Source of the DNA: Pseudobutyrivibrio ruminis AD2017
GTDB lineage: Bacteria > Bacillota > Clostridia > Lachnospirales > Lachnospiraceae
NCBI RefSeq assembly: GCF_000424305.1
Contig: NZ_AUJQ01000005.1
Span: 184,973 to 248,972, forward strand
Reading direction: 5' to 3'
Length of the DNA: 64,000 nucleotides
The position numbers and the translations under genes were made by a program. Under the pieces are notes generated by a model. The model worked only from the letters and a program-made list of their open reading frames with translations, had not been told where the DNA came from and did no database searches. Of this stretch, positions 57,536 through 64,000 are shown piece after piece; within the stretch, counting starts at the first letter, position 1; each line of letters starts with the position of its first letter.

Positions 57536-58984
57536 ATGAGTAAATGGTATAAAAGATTTTTAAATGCAGTATTAGTTTTTACGTTAGTTTTTGCATTCAA
57601 TATAATTGCTTTTGCACAGGGAACTACTAAAATTGCTGTTTCAAAAAGCTCTGCAGCGGTCGGAGACAAGATTACAGTTTCAGTTTCTGGCACAGAAAAA
57701 GGAACTATAACTGTTAAGTTTACATCTAGTATGCTTAACCTTACTAGTTGCAATGTATCTGGTTATTCTACAGAAGGTAATTCGGTATCATTTTCTGGTA
57801 CATCTGGCGATTTAGTATTTAACGCCGTATCAGAAGGTACTGCATCTATAATAGTTTCTTCATCAGCTAACTCTGGTAGCAGTACAACTCTTTCAATCGG
57901 AGGCTCGTCATCTGCGACATCAGAACCAGCTGCAGAGCCTGAACAGGCTGAGCCAGAAGCACCAGCTGAAGAAGAGCCAGCTGAGCAGCCTGCAGAACCA
58001 GCTGCACCTGTAGCAGTACCTGCTGATGGTTCAGTTGGAACATTAAATGGAGATGGTGGTTTTGATATTAATGGTGTTTCTTATGTTGTTTCAGAACGCT
58101 ATTCTGATTCTGAAATCCCATCAGGTTTTTCAAAAACTACAATTACAATTGGAAGCAGCACATACAGTGAGCTTACTAATGGATCTATTACTTTGGTTTA
58201 TTTAAAGTCAGCTGATAACACTGCAGGATCTGGCGCTTTCTATCTTTATAACGCAGATGCCGGCACTGTTTCGCCATTCTTAATGCTTGGTTCAGCAAAG
58301 AACTACGTAATTATTTCTACTCCTGATGCACCTATTTCATCTTCATTTACAGAGACTTCCCTTGAAGTGACGGGTGGTACAGCAATAGCTTACACATTAG
58401 ACGGTGCAGAATTCTTCTATGTATATGGTGTAAACCAGGATGGAGCAGCAGGATGGTATTTATACGATAAGACATATGGCACTATCTCTAGAGTCGATGA
58501 GTCTGCACTTAGCGCATCAGCTGATGCAGGTAATGATGAAGATATTGTAAACAACTCTGACGACACAGAAGTTTATATTGAGAAGCTTAACCTTTATCGC
58601 AAAATAATTATGGGATTGATTATTTTTTGCGTAATATTGTTATTTATTATTATTAATAAGGCGCTTAAGGGACGTGGAGAAGACGATGATTTTGATGGAG
58701 ATGTTTTTGCTGAGGCTCCTAAGAAGAATGCTAAGCGTTTACCTCGTTCTATTGTCTTTGGTAGTCGTAATCAGGATGAAGATGATGAAGATTATGACGA
58801 TGAAGACGAAGAATCTGAAGAAGATGGGGATTATGAAGAAGACATAGATGAAGAGGAATACTACGATGAGGATGAGGAGGAGTATTATGACGAACCAGAA
58901 ACTTCTCGTGCTCGCTATGAATCTGAATCTTATGAAGCTAGAAGAGATTCTAGTTTAAATATGATGGATTTAAATGATCTATAA
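57536..58984 (+). CDS. Surface-exposed membrane protein with Big/cohesin-like domain and acidic cytoplasmic tail
   Basis: A 482-residue protein: signal peptide (FNIIAFAQ, ~1-28), a beta-sandwich domain resembling cohesin or bacterial Ig-like folds (~30-120, with IAVSKSSAAVGDKITVSVSG), a Glu/Pro/Ala linker (~125-160), a second extracytoplasmic domain (~165-320), one membrane helix (IIMGLIIFCVILLFIIINKAL near 360-380) and a cytoplasmic tail rich in Asp, Glu and Tyr (~415-465). AAGGAAGG precedes ATG 57536. It starts upstream of clpC with only 14 bp between the two genes. The role is unknown; the tail could recruit basic proteins or bind cations. Confidence 0.82.
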   Translation: MSKWYKRFLNAVLVFTLVFAFNIIAFAQGTTKIAVSKSSAAVGDKITVSVSGTEKGTITVKFTSSMLNLTSCNVSGYSTEGNSVSFSGTSGDLVFNAVSEGTASIIVSSSANSGSSTTLSIGGSSSATSEPAAEPEQAEPEAPAEEEPAEQPAEPAAPVAVPADGSVGTLNGDGGFDINGVSYVVSERYSDSEIPSGFSKTTITIGSSTYSELTNGSITLVYLKSADNTAGSGAFYLYNADAGTVSPFLMLGSAKNYVIISTPDAPISSSFTETSLEVTGGTAIAYTLDGAEFFYVYGVNQDGAAGWYLYDKTYGTISRVDESALSASADAGNDEDIVNNSDDTEVYIEKLNLYRKIIMGLIIFCVILLFIIINKALKGRGEDDDFDGDVFAEAPKKNAKRLPRSIVFGSRNQDEDDEDYDDEDEESEEDGDYEEDIDEEEYYDEDEEEYYDEPETSRARYESESYEARRDSSLNMMDLNDL

Positions 58985-58998
58985 AGGAGTTAAAGAAT

Positions 58999-61434
58999 AT
59001 GGAATATTCTAGACAGGCAAAACGCGCTATTACGGGCGCATCAAAGCTTTCAAAATCATTGAAGCACAGCTATGTTGGAACAGAGCATTTATTAATTTCC
59101 ATTATAGAGCAGGAAAATTCTCTTGCTGCTAAGGTTTTGAATTCCAATGGTGTTACAAAGGATTCCTTACTTAAGCTTGTAGAGGAATTGATTTCGCCAG
59201 GCGGGGAAGTAGCTATTCAGGAACGAGATGGCTATACACCTAAGATGGAACAGCTTTTAGACCATGCGGCAGAAGAAGCTGATAAATGCAATTCGAAAAC
59301 AATAGGTACAGAACATTTACTTCTTGCAATGATTCGTATGCAGGATTGTTCTGGTGCCAGATTACTTAATTCTCTTGATATTAATCCACACAAGCTTTTT
59401 TCGGAGCTTGTAGCTGGTATGGGTGCAGAGGGCACAGTCTACAAAGAAGAAATGCAGGCTATTAATAGCGGCAGAAGACGTAACGAAACATCTTACTTGG
59501 AACAATTCTCTAGAGATTTAACACTTCTTGCTGAAGAAGGTGAACTAGACCCTGTAGTAGGACGCGATGCTGAAATTCAGCGAGTTATTCAAATTCTATC
59601 CAGACGTGGCAAAAACAATCCATGTCTTATCGGCGAGCCTGGTGTTGGTAAAACAGCAATCGTTGAAGGCTTGGCTGAAAGAATCGTAGAAGGAAATGTA
59701 CCTGATTCTGTCAGTGATTTAAGAGTATTATCCTTAGATTTATCTGGTATGGTAGCTGGATCTAAGTATCGTGGTGAATTTGAAGAAAGAATCAAGAAGG
59801 TTATTGCAGAAGTTATCGAAGAGGGCAATATACTTTTATTCATTGACGAGATACATACTTTAATTGGTGCTGGTGGAGCAGAAGGCGCTATCGATGCATC
59901 TAACATCCTTAAACCAGCTATGGCTAGAGGAGAAATCCAGATATTAGGTGCTACTACTATTACAGAATATCGTAAATACGTAGAAAAGGATGCAGCTTTA
60001 GAAAGACGTTTCCAACCAGTTATGGTTGAAGAACCAACAACAGAAGAAACTATCGAAATTCTAAAAGGTGTTAGACACTTATATGAAGAGCATCACGGAA
60101 TTACTATTCCTGATGAATCTGTTGAAGCATGCGTTAATCTTTCAGAAAGATACATTGCAGACAGATTTTTGCCTGATAAAGCAATTGATCTTATGGATGA
60201 AGCAGCTGCTGCTGTTAAGCTTAAGGATGTTAAGAAGGTCACAAAAGATGACACTCTTACAAAACATATAGAAGAACTATCTGCAAATATGGAGCAGGCA
60301 ATTATCGATGGTGATATTGCACTTGCTAGTTCAATCAAAAAAGAAAAGGATGCTTTAATGGCTAAGAAGGACGCTGAGGATAAGCGTCTTAGCAAGAGAG
60401 CTAAATCTAAACCTACTGTTCTTACAGAAAATGATGTAGCAGCAGTAGTTGCTCTTTGGACAAAGATTCCTGTTGCTAAATTAACTGAGCAAGAATCAGT
60501 TCGTCTCAGAAAAATCGAGAGCATTTTACATAAGCGTGTTATTGGACAGGAAGAAGCTGTATCAGCTGTAGCACGTGCAGTAAGAAGAGGCCGTGTCGGC
60601 CTTAAGGAAAAGGGAAGACCAATTGGTTCATTCTTATTCTTAGGCCCTACAGGCGTTGGTAAAACAGAAATATCGAAGGCACTTGCTGAAGCAGTTTTTG
60701 GTAACGAGAATTCCATGATTCGTGTTGATATGAGTGAATACATGGAAAAGCACTCTGTATCTAAAATGATTGGTTCACCTCCTGGATATGTGGGATATGA
60801 AGAGGGTGGACAGCTATCAGAAAAGGTACGCCGCAATCCATATTCTGTTATTTTGTTTGATGAAATTGAAAAGGCTCATCCAGATGTATTTAACGTAATG
60901 TTACAGATTCTTGATGATGGACACGTTACTGATTCTCAGGGACGTAAGGTTGATTTTAAAAACACAATCATCATCATGACAAGTAACGCTGGAGCACAGG
61001 CTATCATCGAACCTAAAAAGCTTGGTTTCGCTTCTAAGGAAGATGCTAATAAAGATTACGAATTCATGAAAAATGGTGTAATGGAAGAAGTTAAACGAAT
61101 CTTTAAACCAGAGTTCTTGAATCGTATTGATGAAACAATAGTATTTAGAGCGCTTACAAAGGATGATATGAAAGAAATTGCAGCCCTTCAGGTTAAGCAA
61201 TTTATCACTAGATGTAAGGAACAAATGGATATTACAGTCACTATTCCTGCAACAGTTAAAACGTGGATTGTTGAGAAATCCTTTGAGCCAAAATATGGTG
61301 CTAGACCTATACGTAGAAAAATCCAAACAGCACTTGAAGATGTTATGGCAGAAGACATTTTAGCAGGTAAAATCAAGCCATCTGACAAGGTAAAAGCCAA
61401 GGTTAAAAACGACGTTGTAGTTTTTGAAAAATAG
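58999..61434 (+). CDS. clpC: ATP-dependent Clp protease ATP-binding subunit ClpC
   Basis: AAA+ unfoldase that feeds ClpP, 811 residues. Clp N-domain double repeat (~1-145), D1 with Walker A GEPGVGKTA near 213 and IDEIHTLIGAGGAEGAIDASN, a middle domain with a UVR-like helix (EELSANMEQAIIDGDIALASSIKKEKDALM), D2 with GPTGVGKTE near 550 and LFDEIEKAHPDVFN, and a C-terminal D2-small domain. In Bacillus clpC is preceded by ctsR-mcsA-mcsB; none of these is present here and no CtsR operator was spotted. Only 14 bp separate it from the surface protein gene. Confidence 0.97.
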   Translation: MEYSRQAKRAITGASKLSKSLKHSYVGTEHLLISIIEQENSLAAKVLNSNGVTKDSLLKLVEELISPGGEVAIQERDGYTPKMEQLLDHAAEEADKCNSKTIGTEHLLLAMIRMQDCSGARLLNSLDINPHKLFSELVAGMGAEGTVYKEEMQAINSGRRRNETSYLEQFSRDLTLLAEEGELDPVVGRDAEIQRVIQILSRRGKNNPCLIGEPGVGKTAIVEGLAERIVEGNVPDSVSDLRVLSLDLSGMVAGSKYRGEFEERIKKVIAEVIEEGNILLFIDEIHTLIGAGGAEGAIDASNILKPAMARGEIQILGATTITEYRKYVEKDAALERRFQPVMVEEPTTEETIEILKGVRHLYEEHHGITIPDESVEACVNLSERYIADRFLPDKAIDLMDEAAAAVKLKDVKKVTKDDTLTKHIEELSANMEQAIIDGDIALASSIKKEKDALMAKKDAEDKRLSKRAKSKPTVLTENDVAAVVALWTKIPVAKLTEQESVRLRKIESILHKRVIGQEEAVSAVARAVRRGRVGLKEKGRPIGSFLFLGPTGVGKTEISKALAEAVFGNENSMIRVDMSEYMEKHSVSKMIGSPPGYVGYEEGGQLSEKVRRNPYSVILFDEIEKAHPDVFNVMLQILDDGHVTDSQGRKVDFKNTIIIMTSNAGAQAIIEPKKLGFASKEDANKDYEFMKNGVMEEVKRIFKPEFLNRIDETIVFRALTKDDMKEIAALQVKQFITRCKEQMDITVTIPATVKTWIVEKSFEPKYGARPIRRKIQTALEDVMAEDILAGKIKPSDKVKAKVKNDVVVFEK

Positions 61435-61454
61435 TGATTTTTGTTTTAACTTTA

Positions 61455-61483
61455 TTGAGAAAATCCCATTCCTTTGCTATAAT
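61455..61483 (+). promoter_or_regulatory. Promoter of 61531-61944 gene and radA
   Basis: TTGAGA (61455-61460), 17-bp spacer, TATAAT (61478-61483), 48 bp before ATG 61531. Confidence 0.8.
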
Positions 61484-61530
61484 CTTTCTAAGACAAGCTG
61501 CACGGTGCGGCGACTATAGGAGGAATTAAA

Positions 61531-61944
61531 ATGGCTGTGATTAGTGAATTGATTCGCAGTGAAGCAGATGGAACCATCAGCTTTGGGGACTACACTTTGA
61601 GTGACAAAAAGAAACTCGAAGATTTCAAACATGATGGGGATTTGTACAAGGTTAAGACTTTCGCTGACATTACTAAACTAGAGAGAAACGGCATGTTTGT
61701 TTATGAGTCAGTACCAGGTACAGCAGTAGAGAAATTCAATTGTACATCTGATTCAGTTTCATTTACAGTTGAGGGTAAGGGCGATGCAATGATTACCCTA
61801 GAGCTTGAACCAGAAACCAGTTATGATATAACTGTAGCAGGTAATAGTGCAGGTCAAATGAAAACCAATCTTGGTGGCAAACTTAATCTTTCAGTTGAAC
61901 TTGACCCAGGGGTAGCGGTTTTAGTTGAAGTTAAAAGAGTATAA
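61531..61944 (+). CDS. Conserved small protein of unknown function (often labelled endosialidase)
   Basis: A 137-residue soluble protein without signal peptide, membrane helix or obvious catalytic motif. It reads as a beta-rich domain: DGTISFGDYTLSDKKKLEDF at the N terminus, ITKLERNGMFVYESVPGTAV in the middle and GQMKTNLGGKLNLSVEL near the C terminus. Close relatives recur in Lachnospiraceae and from memory carry the database label endosialidase. Nothing in the sequence supports glycosidase activity and it is far too short for one. It has its own strong promoter and AGGAGG, and a terminator separates it from radA. Confidence 0.82.
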   Translation: MAVISELIRSEADGTISFGDYTLSDKKKLEDFKHDGDLYKVKTFADITKLERNGMFVYESVPGTAVEKFNCTSDSVSFTVEGKGDAMITLELEPETSYDITVAGNSAGQMKTNLGGKLNLSVELDPGVAVLVEVKRV

Positions 61945-61959
61945 TCAATAGAATATTTT

Positions 61960-61990
61960 AAATCTTCCCACATTAGTGGGAAGATTTTTT
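61960..61990 (+). terminator. Terminator/attenuator between small protein gene and radA
   Basis: AAATCTTCCCAC / GTGGGAAGATTT, ATTA loop, T tail. It ends just before the radA ribosome binding site at 61994-62000, so radA depends on read-through or an unseen promoter. Confidence 0.9.
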
Positions 61991-62005
61991 TATAAGGAGA
62001 ATAAC

Positions 62006-63391
62006 ATGGCAAACAAAAAAGTATCAGTATTCTTTTGTCAGGAATGTGGAAATGAAACTTCAAAATGGTCTGGTCAATGTCCTTCATGTGGGGCATGGAA
62101 TACCCTTGTGGAGGAAACCATTGATAAAGTTTCAGTAAAAGCAAGAGCAAAGGTTGCGGATATTAGACCTACCAAATTAATAGATGTAACAGCATCTAAT
62201 GAACAGCGTATGTCAACCACTATAGAAGAGTTTGATAGAGTTTTAGGCGGAGGTATAGTACCTGGTTCTATGGTTTTAGTAGGAGGGGATCCGGGAATAG
62301 GAAAATCAACACTCTTGCTTCAAACCTGCCAAAAGCTATGCTTATCAGGAATCAATGTCATGTATGTTTCAGGTGAGGAATCTCTTCAGCAGATTAAAAT
62401 CAGAGCTGATCGAATCGGAAAGTTTAACGATAAGTTAGATTTATTATGCGAAACAAGCTTAGACACTATCAAAGCAGTAGTGGAAAGAGAAATGCCAACA
62501 GTACTTATAATAGATTCTATTCAGACTATGTTTAATGAATCAGTAGGTTCGGCACCAGGTTCTGTATCTCAGGTCCGTGAATCTACTAATGTTTTAATGA
62601 ATATAGCAAAAGGTAAAGGAATAGCAGTATTTATTGTAGGCCATGTTACAAAAGAGGGTACTGTTGCGGGCCCTAGAGTATTAGAGCATATGGTAGATAC
62701 AGTTTTGTATTTCGAAGGTGACAGACACGCATCCTACAGAATACTTAGGGGTGTTAAGAATCGTTTTGGTTCTACAAACGAAATAGGTGTATTCGAAATG
62801 CGTGACACAGGACTTGAACAGGTAAAGAATCCATCGGCAGTAATGTTAGACGGAAGACCGGAAAATGCTACAGGTTCTATAGTTACATGTTCTATGGAAG
62901 GATCAAGACCAATACTTGTTGAAATCCAGTCTTTGGTTAGCAAAACTGCTTTTGAAATTCCACGTAGAATGGCTACAGGCTGCGATTATAATAGAGTGAA
63001 TTTACTTGTTGCTGTGCTTGAGAGAATGAGAGACGCAAAAGCTAATAGGGCATGCGGAATATTCTTGGGAAGATCAGATATATACGTGAATATTGCAGGT
63101 GGAATAAGAATCAATGAACCTGCCATAGACCTTGCTATAGCGTTAGCTATCTATTCAAGCGAGAAGGATATACCAGTGGACGCAGATACTATAATATTCG
63201 GTGAAATAGGTTTGTCTGGAGAGGTTAGATCTGTTTCCATGGCAGAACAAAGAGTCAGCGAAGCTAAAAAGCTTGGATTCAAAAAGGCTATTATTCCAGC
63301 ATCTAATTTAAACAGTGCTAGTGGAATAAAGGGGATAGAAGTAATTGGAGTTTCAAATGTAAAAGAGGCGGTAGACGCTTTGCAGAAATAA
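62006..63391 (+). CDS. radA: DNA repair protein RadA (Sms)
   Basis: RecA-like branch-migration ATPase, 461 residues. N-terminal C4 zinc finger FFCQECG...GQCPSCGAW (~10-35), Walker A GGDPGIGKST near 100, the RadA-specific KNRFGSTNEIGVF near 255, and a C-terminal Lon-protease-like domain (GGIRINEPAIDLAIALAI). AAGGAGA places the start at ATG 62006, not the in-frame ATG at 61976 inside the terminator. The clpC-radA neighbourhood is conserved in Firmicutes, though disA is not next here. Confidence 0.97.
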   Translation: MANKKVSVFFCQECGNETSKWSGQCPSCGAWNTLVEETIDKVSVKARAKVADIRPTKLIDVTASNEQRMSTTIEEFDRVLGGGIVPGSMVLVGGDPGIGKSTLLLQTCQKLCLSGINVMYVSGEESLQQIKIRADRIGKFNDKLDLLCETSLDTIKAVVEREMPTVLIIDSIQTMFNESVGSAPGSVSQVRESTNVLMNIAKGKGIAVFIVGHVTKEGTVAGPRVLEHMVDTVLYFEGDRHASYRILRGVKNRFGSTNEIGVFEMRDTGLEQVKNPSAVMLDGRPENATGSIVTCSMEGSRPILVEIQSLVSKTAFEIPRRMATGCDYNRVNLLVAVLERMRDAKANRACGIFLGRSDIYVNIAGGIRINEPAIDLAIALAIYSSEKDIPVDADTIIFGEIGLSGEVRSVSMAEQRVSEAKKLGFKKAIIPASNLNSASGIKGIEVIGVSNVKEAVDALQK

Positions 63392-63486
63392 CTCTAAAAA
63401 CTAATTGTAAAAATAATTGATACAATTCACACAATTCGTCCGTAGAGCGAGAATAGATTTACTTTAGAATATTCACAGAAATACAG

Positions 63487-63515
63487 TTGACAGTAGGGAT
63501 TATAGGTGATATTAT
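63487..63515 (+). promoter_or_regulatory. rRNA promoter P1
   Basis: TTGACA (63487-63492), 17-bp spacer, TATTAT (63510-63515); an overlapping TATAAT follows at 63513-63518. A hairpin GCACT/AGTGC (63521-63541) follows immediately. Confidence 0.78.
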
Positions 63516-63609
63516 AATCGAGCACTGAGGAAAACGAAGTGCTGAAAGAAATGAAAATAGTATAAATTGTGTAAACAATTTAAATTTCATTTAAAGCACA
63601 AAAAAGTTG

Positions 63610-63638
63610 TTGACAAAAAGCTTCAATCGTGATAGTAT
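63610..63638 (+). promoter_or_regulatory. rRNA promoter P2
   Basis: TTGACA (63610-63615), 17-bp spacer, TAGTAT (63633-63638), about 180 bp before 16S rRNA. The leader contains a GTTGC/GGCAAC hairpin (63645-63664) and an ACTGAACAGTG stretch typical of Firmicute rRNA leaders. The ~425-bp gap between radA and 16S holds only these promoter and leader signals; no ORF is credible. Confidence 0.85.
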
Positions 63639-63817
63639 AAACGAGTTGCTGCTAAGGGCAACAACAAAGAGAAGATTGATAACTGAACAGTGAAACAAAC
63701 CTTGAATTAATACAAGTTTTTAAAACATGTATCCTTGAAATTCATTTAGTTTCTTAATGAAACGAAACCTTTATTAGTAAACAAGTCAGTTTTATACTGA
63801 TTCGGAATTAAACTTTT

Positions 63818-64000
<183 letters not shown>

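Noticed and set aside
60093..60836. 247-codon minus-strand ORF opposite clpC
   Set aside because: It lies entirely within the clear, motif-complete clpC frame, has no ribosome binding site and gives a Ser/Arg-rich translation typical of an antisense shadow.

Overview
The window looks like chromosomal core sequence of a low-to-mid GC, Gram-positive-lineage anaerobe of the family Lachnospiraceae, most likely Butyrivibrio or Pseudobutyrivibrio. The reasons are the first ~180 nt of a 16S rRNA gene at the right edge, the clostridial gene set (ClpC, SigH, mini-RNase III, NADP-type glutamate dehydrogenase, ATP-dependent PEP carboxykinase) and a 6S-like RNA. Almost all genes lie on the + strand behind strong AGGAGG-type ribosome binding sites. 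No insertion sequence, phage gene, CRISPR array, tRNA or recognisable defence island was seen.

Layout. 1-3.7 kb: 3' end of a ribokinase-type sugar kinase, a PIN/PhoH ATPase and a DUF3298-type lipoprotein. 3.8-13.2 kb: a signalling island with an HD-GYP protein carrying an S-component-like membrane domain, a 7TM hybrid histidine kinase, a two-domain response regulator, and a 1411-residue periplasmic-propeller hybrid kinase. 13.3-17.3 kb: ispF-cysS-mrnC-rlmB-sigH, the order found in Bacillus and clostridia. 17.3-19.6 kb: aroD(-), aroK(+) and a PHP histidinol-phosphatase(-). 19.8-27.4 kb: glycolysis (gap-pgk-tpiA ... gpmI) with a Sel1-repeat lipoprotein and a CapA-like lipoprotein inserted. 27.4-31.3 kb: purC-purF-purB. 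31.4-34.5 kb: a solute-binding lipoprotein next to a chemoreceptor. 34.6-36.6 kb: ApbE, a NusG-II domain protein and a Gx-transporter-family protein, resembling part of the flavin-based extracellular electron transfer locus. 36.7-41.5 kb: gdhA, citrate synthase(-) and pckA, a carbon/nitrogen node around 2-oxoglutarate and oxaloacetate. 41.6-41.8 kb: probable 6S RNA. 41.9-48.6 kb: YihY-family protein, queA, pheS-pheT, PilZ protein, lgt. 48.8-57.1 kb: a reduced division and cell-wall cluster (mraZ-rsmH-ftsL-pbp-mraY-ftsW-ftsQ-ftsZ) lacking the mur ligases, murG and ftsA. 57.2-63.4 kb: a tiny membrane protein, a surface protein with a very acidic tail, clpC, a small conserved protein, radA. 63.4-64 kb: tandem rRNA promoters and the start of 16S rRNA.

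The most unusual non-coding signal is a set of five long hairpins in intergenic gaps (near 13.9, 15.9, 22.2, 28.3 and 38.1 kb). Their stems differ completely in sequence but pair well, while the loops share a GAG...GTG/GTC...GA core. This looks like an undescribed structured element family. Signalling by cyclic di-GMP is represented by the HD-GYP and PilZ proteins. The rest is mainly housekeeping, and the novelty claims below are graded accordingly.
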